In this document: positions 9,342-17,480 of the stretch, one piece after another
Position numbering within the stretch: position 1 is the first letter of the stretch
Layout of the letters: the number at the start of each line of letters is the position of its first letter
NCBI GenBank assembly: GCA_964448935.1
Contig: CAYVBE010000015.1
Span: forward strand, 1-41,339
DNA length: 41,339 nucleotides
From: CAYVBE01 sp964448935
GTDB taxonomy: Bacteria; Planctomycetota; Brocadiia; SM23-32
Direction: 5' to 3'
Program-made: the position numbers and the translations under genes
Notes under the pieces: model-generated
What the model was told of the DNA's origin: nothing
Databases searched by the model: none
What the model saw: the letters and a program-made list of their open reading frames with translations, nothing else

Positions 9342-9373
9342 AGCTCCTGCGATTCCGAATCGAGTGAGGCGGG

Positions 9374-10243
9374 TCAGTCGAAAATATGCTCTTCCATCAG
9401 CTCTTCCACCAGCCCGGCCAGCCCTTCGGGGGTGGGCTCGATGACCTTGTGCTCCTCGGACTGGAGGCGGACGGAGTCAATCTTCTTCACGCGCGTCGGG
9501 CTGCCGCTTCCGCCGCAGGCTTCCTCGTCGGCGTCCACGCCGTCGGCGTCCCACTGCTCGATCAGCAGTCCGGCTTCCTTCAGTCGCCCGGCCGCCTCCG
9601 GACCCTCTTGCTCGCCCATCTCGCAGACGGCGCGGGCGCGCTTGTATTTCATCAGGCGCTTCGCGGAAGGCGGGCGCGGCTCGTTGGCCGATGAGGTGAC
9701 CGTCAGCAGCGCCGGCACGGGGCCCCGCACCACCTCGTAGCCGTCTTCCAGATCTCTGCGGAGCTCGATGCGCTCCTGGTCCAGATCCCGGACCTCTTCC
9801 ACGTAAGTGAACTGGCAAAGCCCGAGCTTTTCCGCGAGCTGCGGGCCGATCTGGGCGGTGTCTCCGTCAATCGCCTGTCGGCCGCAGAGCACCAGGTCGG
9901 GATCGCCCAGCGTCCGGACGGCACAGGCGAGGGCGTAGGAGGTGGCCAGGGTGTCCGAGGCGGCGAAGCGGCGGTCCGTCAGCAGCACGGCCCGGTCCGC
10001 GCCACGGTACATGCACTCCCGCAGTGCATCCGAGGCGCCGGGGGGACCCATGCTGAGCGCCGTCACCCGCGCCCCGTAGCGGTCCTTTATCTGCAGGGCC
10101 ATCTCCAGGGCGTTCAGGTCCTCGGGGTTGACGATGGCCGGCAGGGCGGCACGGTTGACCGTTCCGTCCTCCTTCATGGCCTGGCCGGTCAGATTCTCCG
10201 TATCCGGCACCTGCTTGACGCAAACGATGATCTCGTAAGGCAC
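9374..10243 (-). CDS. etfB: Electron transfer flavoprotein, beta subunit
   Basis: A 289-residue beta subunit of ETF. The start is GTG at 10243, opening directly into the conserved IIVCVKQVPDTE. Family features are NPEDLNALEMALQIKD, VTALSMGPP, AVLLTDRRFAASDTLATSYAL, LVLCGRQAIDGDTAQIGPQLAEKLG and PALLTVTSSANEPRPP, which cover the nucleotide-binding fold and the region near the 'recognition loop'. It is some 30 residues longer than many EtfB proteins because of an acidic/glycine insert after residue ~225 (around DADGVDADEEACGGSG) before the C-terminal arm. It is the first gene of the etfB-etfA-dehydrogenase unit and has a promoter-like pair about 90 bases upstream. No strong ribosome-binding site precedes the GTG. 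Confidence 0.92.
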   Translation of the reverse strand: MPYEIIVCVKQVPDTENLTGQAMKEDGTVNRAALPAIVNPEDLNALEMALQIKDRYGARVTALSMGPPGASDALRECMYRGADRAVLLTDRRFAASDTLATSYALACAVRTLGDPDLVLCGRQAIDGDTAQIGPQLAEKLGLCQFTYVEEVRDLDQERIELRRDLEDGYEVVRGPVPALLTVTSSANEPRPPSAKRLMKYKRARAVCEMGEQEGPEAAGRLKEAGLLIEQWDADGVDADEEACGGSGSPTRVKKIDSVRLQSEEHKVIEPTPEGLAGLVEELMEEHIFD

Positions 10244-10330
10244 TTGTCGCGGTATCCCGGGGAATGAGGTTCGGTGGAAACCGTCCAGGCCCTCTCAGAC
10301 CCGCACTGAAGGCTGGCGAACGGAGGATAG

Positions 10331-10360
10331 ATTGTAGTTAAAACGACGGCCCGTCTTCAA
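10331..10360 (-). promoter_or_regulatory. Predicted sigma-70-type promoter of etfB operon
   Basis: On the minus strand TTGAAG (10360-10355) and TACAAT (10336-10331) are separated by 18 bases, close to the vegetative consensus. It lies 88 bases upstream of the etfB GTG, between the converging end of the GlnD-like gene and etfB. Inferred from sequence only. Confidence 0.5.
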
Positions 10361-10375
10361 GTGACCGATCGTCTC

Positions 10376-13039
10376 TCATTGAATGGCACCCATCAGTTTG
10401 TCGCGCACCCGCTCCAGACGGTCGGAGGCAGTCACGGGCCGGCCGGTCTCTGTGTCGGTCAGGCAGAAGACGTCGCGGACCAGATCCCCGCGGGTGCGGA
10501 TGCGGGCGAATTCGATGTTCATATGCATCGCCCCGAGGGCGTCGGCTATCTCGAACAGCACGCCCGGTCGGTCGCGCCCGAGGATCTCCAGTATGGTGAA
10601 AGGCACTCCCGGTTCGTTCTCGAAGTGCACGGCGGAGATGGACCGGTGGTATTGCGCCGGGACGTCGGCCGCTGCGCGCTCGGAACGCCGCCGGAGTTCC
10701 GCCCGCACGTCGAGCGCGCCCTGCAGGGAGAGCACCAGGTCGTTCTCCACCTTATCCCAAAAAGTGGGATCGGGGTTGATAGGGCGATCCTTCATCTGCA
10801 CCACGAAGCGGTCCAGCACCGTGCCGTCTTCGAGCGTGAAGGCGGTGGCGCTCAGGATGTCGAGCCCGTTGTAGGTGAACACGCCCGCTATCTGCGAGAA
10901 CCGGGCCGGCAGGTCGGAGGTGCAGACCCAGACCCGTGCGTCGCGGTCGCGGATGGTGCGGCCCATGGCAGCGGGGCGCTCCTCCAGCCCCTGCACCAGG
11001 TCCATGTGGGAGAGCGCCTCCTCCGGCGTGACCTCCGTCTTGTAGAGTTCAGGCAGCAGATCGGCGAACCGCCGGGCCTCTTCCAGACGGTCCGCCCGGC
11101 GTGCGGCTTCCGTCAATTCCCGGTCGAAATGCTCGCCCGTGGCGAAGGGCGTGTAGTCGGGCACCAGCAGGGCCATCACGCTCTGGAAAAGCTCGAACAG
11201 GCGCGGCTCGCGCCAGGCAAACCACGCCAGTTTTCCACGTGCCCGAGCGTGGGCGTAATGCATCAGGTAAAGCAGGCGCAGGCGCTGGGGTTCCTCCACC
11301 ACCTCGGCCAGGTTTTCCGCGGTCTCGCCGGGGGACATGTCGGGGTCGGTCACCGGCGCCCACAGCAGGTCGCGGTTACGCAGCAGGAAGACCAGTTGCT
11401 CGGCGTCGCGCTGTTTCAGACCCAGGCATTCGGCGATGTCCGCAGCCGCCTCCGCGGTATCGCCCGACTCGCCGGCCAGATCCAGATCGTGCAGAAGGAT
11501 CGCCAGCCGCAGCAGGTCCGGCCTCTCCACCTGCTCCAGCGCATGTCGCTGGGCCAACTCCGCCGGCTCTCCGGTGCGCGCAAGTTCGTCTACGGTCCGC
11601 AGGGCCTCGACGGCATGTTCGTCCAGCGTCAGGTCACCGGCGGCCTGCTCGTCAATGCCGTGGATCAGGGGCTGTAGCTCCGGGAGGTATGCCTGAAGCA
11701 GACCGCAGTCCCGCATCCAGCTTATGCGGTCCGCCACGCCCACGCTGCCGCCCAGCAGGTCCAGGAATGCCTGCCCCACGGCGGGTTCGCTGCGGGACTG
11801 GCCGGTAACGGCGTCCAGGTTTCGGTTCACCTGCTGCAGGAGTTCCAGGCTGATTGGCAGGTGACGCCGCTGGCTGAGCCGGAATAGTCTCATCATGCGG
11901 AGCAGCCGGTCCTCCTCCCCGAAGGGCGGGCGGGCGGCACTGTAGATGCGCCCCTCTACCTCGACGAATCCTGCCTCGACCTGTCGGCGCGGCGGCTGTT
12001 CCGTGCGTCGCCAGGCCACCCTGTGCAGGTGTGAAAACCGTTCGTTCACCGTCCGAAGGAGGCGCCAGACGTGGCCGGTGTGCCGGAACAGCTCGTGCAG
12101 CAGCGCCGCGGCGGGATCGGATTGGTCCCCGAAACCCAGTCTCTCGGCGACCGCTCCGTGGGCGTTGCGGTGCAGCAGGTCTGCCCCGTCGCCCTGCGCC
12201 AGGTGCAGGGCGTTGCGCACGCGCAGCAGCACGCCGCGCGCTCTTGACAGAACACGGCGCTCGCCGGCGTCGAGTAATCCGGCCTCTTGTTCCCGCGCCA
12301 TGCCCGGCAAATCTTCCAGGGCACCGATCCCGCGCAGAGAGTCGTTCAGCGTCTCGATGGTGCCTACGTCCCGCAGGCAGCCTGCGCCTTCCTTCAGGTT
12401 GGGCTCGGTGCAGTAGGGCGACCCGGTGGCGGGGTCGCGACGGGCCATGGCCTCGGCGAGCACTTCCTCCCCGAAGCTGCCCCAGCATTTGGGCAGGAAG
12501 ACCTCCGAAACGGCGGACTGCAGACCGTCGTAGAGGTTGGTTGAGCCGCACAGGCGCCGGCACCCCAGAAGCGCTACCGCGCTCAGATAGTCGCGCCGCA
12601 TCAGCTCCACCACCGCCTCAACCGTGTGCGCGGCCGCGCCGGTCAGGAACCCGGCCCGCCGGAGGACATCTTCCGTATCGCTCGCAAGCGTTTCCGCCGC
12701 GTCGGGATTCTCCCCGTCATGAAGTGCGATCAGCCGCACCGTGCTGCCGGGGCTCATGAACCCCCGGCCATAGCCGCCCACCGCCACCCAGCATAGACGC
12801 GGGCCATCGTCCGACGCGGCCATCTCGATCGCGTGTCGCACGGCCGCATCGCTTACGCGGGCCAGGAAATGGGCGACCGGCTTGCCCAGGTTGCCTGGCT
12901 CGGCCTCCCGCACGCGGTCAAGGGCCCGGCGGCGGAACTGCGTCAGGACGGCCGGGGAAGGGGTGTCGGCGGCCTCGCACTCCTGCCGGACCTCCCGCAG
13001 AAGGCCCTCCAGCTCTTTCAGTCCCGGGAAATCGCTCAT
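10376..13039 (-). CDS. GlnD-like protein with degenerate catalytic domains and intact tandem ACT domains
   Basis: An 887-residue protein co-linear with GlnD, the PII uridylyltransferase/uridylyl-removing enzyme (about 890 residues). Residues 88-105 align with the nucleotidyltransferase motif, but where GlnD has S-D-x-D-L this protein has S-T-V-R-L: both catalytic Asp are replaced (Thr100, Arg102). The GlnD segment YNLEPD(I/L)K...GGLRD is recognisable at 209-224 as YCTEPNLK...GCLRD. In the HD domain, His475 and His517-Asp518 remain. The downstream GDHS is GDTA, and the R-x-H-L-L motif is RNRDLL. Two ACT domains (about 702-780 and 813-887, with GRDRPGVLFEIADAL) look normal. I infer a regulatory protein that binds glutamine or another amino acid through its ACT domains without transferring UMP. 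The start at 13039 has only a weak ribosome site. A strong promoter lies 39 bases upstream. Confidence 0.82.
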   Translation of the reverse strand: MSDFPGLKELEGLLREVRQECEAADTPSPAVLTQFRRRALDRVREAEPGNLGKPVAHFLARVSDAAVRHAIEMAASDDGPRLCWVAVGGYGRGFMSPGSTVRLIALHDGENPDAAETLASDTEDVLRRAGFLTGAAAHTVEAVVELMRRDYLSAVALLGCRRLCGSTNLYDGLQSAVSEVFLPKCWGSFGEEVLAEAMARRDPATGSPYCTEPNLKEGAGCLRDVGTIETLNDSLRGIGALEDLPGMAREQEAGLLDAGERRVLSRARGVLLRVRNALHLAQGDGADLLHRNAHGAVAERLGFGDQSDPAAALLHELFRHTGHVWRLLRTVNERFSHLHRVAWRRTEQPPRRQVEAGFVEVEGRIYSAARPPFGEEDRLLRMMRLFRLSQRRHLPISLELLQQVNRNLDAVTGQSRSEPAVGQAFLDLLGGSVGVADRISWMRDCGLLQAYLPELQPLIHGIDEQAAGDLTLDEHAVEALRTVDELARTGEPAELAQRHALEQVERPDLLRLAILLHDLDLAGESGDTAEAAADIAECLGLKQRDAEQLVFLLRNRDLLWAPVTDPDMSPGETAENLAEVVEEPQRLRLLYLMHYAHARARGKLAWFAWREPRLFELFQSVMALLVPDYTPFATGEHFDRELTEAARRADRLEEARRFADLLPELYKTEVTPEEALSHMDLVQGLEERPAAMGRTIRDRDARVWVCTSDLPARFSQIAGVFTYNGLDILSATAFTLEDGTVLDRFVVQMKDRPINPDPTFWDKVENDLVLSLQGALDVRAELRRRSERAAADVPAQYHRSISAVHFENEPGVPFTILEILGRDRPGVLFEIADALGAMHMNIEFARIRTRGDLVRDVFCLTDTETGRPVTASDRLERVRDKLMGAIQ

Positions 13040-13077
13040 GGGAGTATCCGTGTCGGGTGCATTGAGTGTGCAGAGGT

Positions 13078-13106
13078 AAGATACGTCAGGGCGGCGTGAG
13101 TGTCAA
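13078..13106 (-). promoter_or_regulatory. Predicted strong sigma-70-type promoter of the GlnD-like gene
   Basis: The minus strand carries TTGACA (13106-13101), a 17-base spacer and TATCTT (13083-13078). The -35 hexamer is a perfect consensus and overlaps the uvrA stop codon. The -10 ends 39 bases before the ATG at 13039, so the GlnD-like gene can be expressed independently of der-uvrA. Confidence 0.6.
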
Positions 13107-15970
13107 TCGCCGCCGGCGCGCGCGGGCATACCTTCGAAGAAGGGCGCCAGGGCGCGGCCGGTGTGGGATTCCGGGACGGCCACCACGCTCTCGGGCGGCC
13201 CGCAGGCCACCACTCGGCCACCCTCGTAGCCACCCTCCGGGCCGAGGTCCACCACGTAGTCGGCGTTCTTGATGACTTCCAGGTTGTGTTCGATGACGAT
13301 GATCGTGTTGCCCATGTCCACCAGCGCGTGGAGCGTGCGCAGCAGCTTCTCGATGTCGTCGAAGTGCAGCCCCGTCGTGGGCTCGTCCAGGATGTAGAGG
13401 GTATTGCCGCGCGTGCGCTTGCCGAGTTCGCGGGTCAGCTTGATCCGCTGCGCCTCGCCGCCGCTCAAGGTGGTGCTGGGCTGCCCGAGCGTCAGGTATC
13501 CCAGCCCGACGTCGCGCATGGTGCGAAGCTTCCGCTCGATACTCGGGTAGTCGGTGAAGAACTCCAGCGCCTCCTCCACGGTCATCTCCAGCACGTCGGC
13601 GATGCTCTTGCCACGGATGGTGATCTGGAGGGTCTGCTCGTTATAGCGCCGCCCCTGGCACTCTTCGCACCCCAGCCGCATATCAGGTAGAAAGCTCATC
13701 TCGATCTTCTTCTCGCCCAGGCCGTTGCACTCCGGGCAGCGGCCCTCTTTGGTGTTGAACGAGAACCTGGAGACCGTGTAGCCGCTGACCTTGGCCTGGC
13801 GTGTTCGCGCGAACGCCTCGCGGATGCCGTCCAGGACCTTCGTATAGGTGGCGGGGCAGGAGCGGGGCGATCGGCCGATCGGGCTCTGGTCAATCTCCAG
13901 AACGCGCTGTATCCGGTCCCAGCCCTCCAGTTCGTCGTGCTCGCCGGGTTTCTCCCGGCTGCTGTGGAGCTTTCGCGTCAGGGCGCGGCAGAGCGTGTCG
14001 TGCACGAGTGTGCTCTTTCCGCTGCCGCTCACGCCGGTCACGCAGCAGAACAGGCCCAGAGGAAACTCCACGTCAATATCCTTCAGGTTGTGTTCCCGTG
14101 CCCCGCGCACGGTGATGGACCTGCCCGGCTCGGCCTCACGCAACCTCTCCGGCACAGCGATCTCCTCTTGCCCGGTCAGGTAGCGCGATGTCACGCTCTC
14201 GGAGTGCTCCGGAAGCTCCTCCTCCGGTCCGTTGAAGACCACCCGGCCCCCTTCCCGCCCCGCTCCGGGTCCCAGGTCCAGCACCCAGTCGGCGCGGCGG
14301 ATGGTGTCCTCATCGTGCTCGACCACCAGGATGGTGTTGCCGGCGTCGCGCAGCCTCTCCAGGGAGTCCAGCAGCCGGCCGCAGTCGCGGTGGTGCAGGC
14401 CGATCGAGGGTTCGTCCAGCACATAGCAGACGCCGGTCAGGGCGCTGCCGATCTGGGTGGCCAGCCGTATACGCTGGTACTCACCCCGGCTGAGCGTGTT
14501 GGAGCGGCGGTCGGAGGTGAGGTAGTGAAGCCCGACGTCCAGCATGAAACCCAGACGCTGGCGGATTTCCTTCAGGATGGGCTCGGCGATCCGGGCGCGG
14601 GAGCCTTTGAACGACAGGTCATCGAAGAACGCGCGGCACTCGCGGATGCTCAGCGCGCAGAGCTCGGCGATGTCCATGCCGCCGACCGTGACGGCCAGCG
14701 CCTCCGGTCGCAGCCGGTCGCCGTCGCACTCGGGGCAGGGGGCGGGGCTCATGTAGCGCTTCAGCTTCCGCGTCGTTGACGTGCTGGACGTCTCCTCCAG
14801 CAGGTTCTGTAGAGACGGTATGACGGCGTCCTCGGGCTGTACGCCTTCCACATCTTCGAGTCCTTCGCCGGTCAGCAGGGCATTTCGCTTCTCCGGCGCC
14901 ATCTCGCCGAGCGGCCTTGCCGGGTCTATCTGCAGGGCGTCGGCCATTGTCTCCAGCAGTCGGTCGAACTCCCGGCCGGTGCGCCCCTTCCAGTCCGACC
15001 AGCCCCGCACGGCGCCGTCCGCCGGGCTCACGGTCGGATCGGGCGCGATCAGCTCCGCGTCGAACGAGTCCACGGTTCCCAGGCCTTTGCAGTTTTCGCA
15101 TCGCCCGTAGGGGCTGTTGAATGAGAACGTGTTGGGGCTGGGCTCCTGGAAGCCACGGCCGCACTCGGGGCAGGCGAAAAGCTGGCTGAACAGCACCTCC
15201 TCGCCGTCCCCTGTGAGCACGATACAAGTTCCCGAGCCGACGCTGAGGGCGGTGCGCACGCTGTCGGCCAGGCGGGTGGAGCTGCCCCCGCCGACGACCA
15301 ACCGGTCCACGACGACCTCAATGTCGTGCGTCTGGTAGCGCTCCAGTCGTTCCACCTCATCAAGGTCGCGGATCTTGCCGTCTATTCGTGCCCGGACGTA
15401 CCCTTCGGAACGGATGCTCTCCAGGAGTTCCCGGTAGTGGCCGCGACGACCCCGGACGACGGGGGCCAGCAGGTTGAACTTCGTGCCGTCGGGCATGTCC
15501 CGAATGCCCGCCACGATCTGTTCCAGCGTCTGGTGCCGTATCTCGGCACCGCAGTCGGGGCAGTGGGGCGTGCCGAGGCGGGCGTAGAGGAGGCGGAAGA
15601 AGTCGTAGATCTCCGTGGTGGTGGCCACCGTGGAGCGCGGGCTGGCGCCGCGCATCTCCTGCTCGATGGCGATGGTGGGCGGCAGGCCGACGATCAGGTC
15701 GCAGTCCGGCCGCGGCATCTGCTCCAGGAACTGGCGCGCGTAGGAGGAAAGGCTCTCGATGTACCGCCTCTGCCCCTCGGCGTAAATGGTGTCAAAGGCC
15801 AGGGACGACTTGCCGCTTCCACTCACGCCGGTTATGGCCACCATGGCGTCCCGCGGCAGCCGCAGGTCCACGTTCTTCAGGTTATTGGTCCGGGCGTGCA
15901 GGACGCCGATCCAGCCCTCCATGTCGCCCGCCCATTCCTCGGGGATTACTTCCTGTATCTCCGTCGCCAT
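13103..15970 (-). CDS. uvrA: Excinuclease ABC subunit A
   Basis: A 955-residue UvrA, the damage-sensing ATPase of nucleotide excision repair that loads UvrB. Two ABC modules are visible: Walker A GVSGSGKSSLAFDT near residue 48 and GVSGSGKSTLVHDT in the second half, with Walker B segments CYVLDEPSIGLHHRD and TLYILDEPTTGLHFDD. The UvrB-binding insertion is present, including the CPDCG pair and the region around YVRARIDGKIRDLDEVE. Further cysteine pairs (CPECGRGF...CENCKGLG and CPECNGLG...CEECQGRRY) mark zinc modules, so this is full-length UvrA rather than the short UvrA2 type. The second signature is the normal LSGGEAQRIKL; the first reads LSRGEYQRIRL, with Arg where Gly is expected. It starts 3 bases after the der stop codon with AGGAGG inside the end of der, so der-uvrA is an operon. 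Confidence 0.96.
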   Translation of the reverse strand: MATEIQEVIPEEWAGDMEGWIGVLHARTNNLKNVDLRLPRDAMVAITGVSGSGKSSLAFDTIYAEGQRRYIESLSSYARQFLEQMPRPDCDLIVGLPPTIAIEQEMRGASPRSTVATTTEIYDFFRLLYARLGTPHCPDCGAEIRHQTLEQIVAGIRDMPDGTKFNLLAPVVRGRRGHYRELLESIRSEGYVRARIDGKIRDLDEVERLERYQTHDIEVVVDRLVVGGGSSTRLADSVRTALSVGSGTCIVLTGDGEEVLFSQLFACPECGRGFQEPSPNTFSFNSPYGRCENCKGLGTVDSFDAELIAPDPTVSPADGAVRGWSDWKGRTGREFDRLLETMADALQIDPARPLGEMAPEKRNALLTGEGLEDVEGVQPEDAVIPSLQNLLEETSSTSTTRKLKRYMSPAPCPECDGDRLRPEALAVTVGGMDIAELCALSIRECRAFFDDLSFKGSRARIAEPILKEIRQRLGFMLDVGLHYLTSDRRSNTLSRGEYQRIRLATQIGSALTGVCYVLDEPSIGLHHRDCGRLLDSLERLRDAGNTILVVEHDEDTIRRADWVLDLGPGAGREGGRVVFNGPEEELPEHSESVTSRYLTGQEEIAVPERLREAEPGRSITVRGAREHNLKDIDVEFPLGLFCCVTGVSGSGKSTLVHDTLCRALTRKLHSSREKPGEHDELEGWDRIQRVLEIDQSPIGRSPRSCPATYTKVLDGIREAFARTRQAKVSGYTVSRFSFNTKEGRCPECNGLGEKKIEMSFLPDMRLGCEECQGRRYNEQTLQITIRGKSIADVLEMTVEEALEFFTDYPSIERKLRTMRDVGLGYLTLGQPSTTLSGGEAQRIKLTRELGKRTRGNTLYILDEPTTGLHFDDIEKLLRTLHALVDMGNTIIVIEHNLEVIKNADYVVDLGPEGGYEGGRVVACGPPESVVAVPESHTGRALAPFFEGMPARAGGD

Positions 15971-15973
15971 TCC

Positions 15974-17290
15974 TCAGCCCTCCTCCCGGGGAGCGCTGCG
16001 ACCGCGGATGACGAATTTGATGGGTATGGAGGTGAAGCCAAACCGCTCCCGGAGTTGATTGGCCATGTAGCGCCTGTACGAATCGTTCAGCAACTCCGGG
16101 TAGTTCATGAACAGAGCGATGGTCGGCGGTTGCACGTCCACCTGGGTGGCGTAGTAGATGCGGCCCTGGCTGGAGGGCGTCGAGGGGGGCGGTACGCGGG
16201 CGGTCATCTCCCGCATCGCCCGGTTCAGGCGGCCGGTGGAGACGCGGACGGTGCTCTGCTCGTAGAGCGCCTCGGCCGTCTGGATCAGCCGCAAGACGTT
16301 GTCCCCGGCCAGAGCACTGATGTAGACCACGGGCGCAAACGAGAGCCCACGCAGCGAGGCACGCACGTAGGACTCCCACTCCTCCAGCGTGGTGTCCGGA
16401 GCCAGGTCCATCTTGTTGACCGCAATCACGCAAGGTTTGTAACGGTCCACGATCTGGCTGCCCAGTTTCTTATCTATTCGGGCGATCTCCATGGGCGCCT
16501 CCAGCATGAGCACCACCACGTCCGCCCGCTGAATGGCGCTGAAGGAGCGGGCCGTGCTGTAGTAGTCCACGGAGTCCTTGAGCTGCTTCCGGTGTCGGAC
16601 GCCGGCGGTGTCTATGGCCACGAACTCCACACCGTCCAGGCGGAATCGGACGTCCACCGAGTCGCGCGTGGTTCCGGGCACCTCGCTGACCACCACGCGC
16701 GGCTCGCGCGCGAGGTAGTTGACCAGGGTGCTCTTGCCCACGTTGCGGCGCCCGACGAAGGCGATCTTCATCGGCGGCGGCTCATCGGGCTCTTCAACCT
16801 CCGGCAGCACCTCCGAAATCCTGTCCAGCAGCCTGCGCACGCCGCGCCTGTGGATGGCGGAGACGGGGTGCAGCTCTTCGAAACCGAGCGAGTAGAAATC
16901 CGCCGCGGCGGTCTTGTGGCCCGAACGGTCGCACTTGTTGACCACCACCAGCACCTGCTTGCCCGCCCGGCGCAGCTCATCGGCTATGGCGTGGTCCAGC
17001 GGCTGCGAGCCGGCCGGGCCGTCCACCACCAGGAGCACGAGGTCCGCCCGGTGCAGCGCGATGCGTATCTGATCCTCCACGTGCTCGGACAACTCCTCCT
17101 CTGTGCCCATGCCGCCGGTGTCCACCAGCTCGAAGTGTACGCCGTGGTGTTCGCATCGCCGTGTGATGCGGTCGCGCGTGACGCCCGCCGTGGGCTCCAC
17201 GATGGCCACACGGCTGCCGTAGAGCGCGTTGAAGAGGGACGATTTTCCCACGTTGGGGCGCCCCACGATGACCACAGATGGCAACGACAT
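15974..17290 (-). CDS. der: Ribosome-assembly GTPase Der (EngA), double G domain
   Basis: A 438-residue protein with two tandem GTPase domains and a C-terminal KH-like domain, required for 50S subunit maturation. The first domain has GRPNVGKSS (residues 8-16), DTGGMG and NKCD. The second has GRRNVGKST, DTAGVRHRKQ and NKMD, followed by the KH-like tail ending in IKFVIRGR. I chose ATG at 17290, which opens directly into SLPSVVIVGRPNVGKSS; a longer version starting 16 codons earlier would add an unconserved leader. GGGG about 8 bases upstream is a modest ribosome site. It is the first gene of the der-uvrA operon and is transcribed away from the MobA-FdhD fusion. The length is typical of the family. 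Confidence 0.96.
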   Translation of the reverse strand: MSLPSVVIVGRPNVGKSSLFNALYGSRVAIVEPTAGVTRDRITRRCEHHGVHFELVDTGGMGTEEELSEHVEDQIRIALHRADLVLLVVDGPAGSQPLDHAIADELRRAGKQVLVVVNKCDRSGHKTAAADFYSLGFEELHPVSAIHRRGVRRLLDRISEVLPEVEEPDEPPPMKIAFVGRRNVGKSTLVNYLAREPRVVVSEVPGTTRDSVDVRFRLDGVEFVAIDTAGVRHRKQLKDSVDYYSTARSFSAIQRADVVVLMLEAPMEIARIDKKLGSQIVDRYKPCVIAVNKMDLAPDTTLEEWESYVRASLRGLSFAPVVYISALAGDNVLRLIQTAEALYEQSTVRVSTGRLNRAMREMTARVPPPSTPSSQGRIYYATQVDVQPPTIALFMNYPELLNDSYRRYMANQLRERFGFTSIPIKFVIRGRSAPREEG

Positions 17291-17373
17291 AGCAAACCCC
17301 GGATGCCGGGCACAAAGAGTTACGGGCGGTCGGCCCACACCGCGCGGGTTACGGAGGACCGTTCAAACGAACC

Positions 17374-17402
17374 ATTATAGCAGAAGCCCCGCGACCGCAC
17401 AT
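17374..17402 (-). promoter_or_regulatory. Predicted extended -10 promoter of der-uvrA
   Basis: A perfect TATAAT (17379-17374, minus strand) is preceded by TG at 17382-17381, one base from it, giving an extended -10 element. The -35 position at 17402-17397 reads ATGTGC and is poor, as often tolerated with extended -10 promoters. It lies 84 bases upstream of the der ATG. Confidence 0.55.
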
Positions 17403-17414
17403 GTCCACCAGTAG

Positions 17415-17444
17415 TTGCCGCAAGGGTCCCCCGGCGCTTACAAT
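17415..17444 (+). promoter_or_regulatory. Predicted promoter of the MobA-FdhD fusion gene
   Basis: TTGCCG (17415-17420) and TACAAT (17439-17444) are separated by 18 bases, 36 bases upstream of the ATG at 17481. Together with the der promoter it makes a divergent promoter region only about 70 bases wide. Confidence 0.45.
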
Positions 17445-17480
17445 TGAGCCGGGCAATCGGGAGTTATACGGAAAAGGTGA

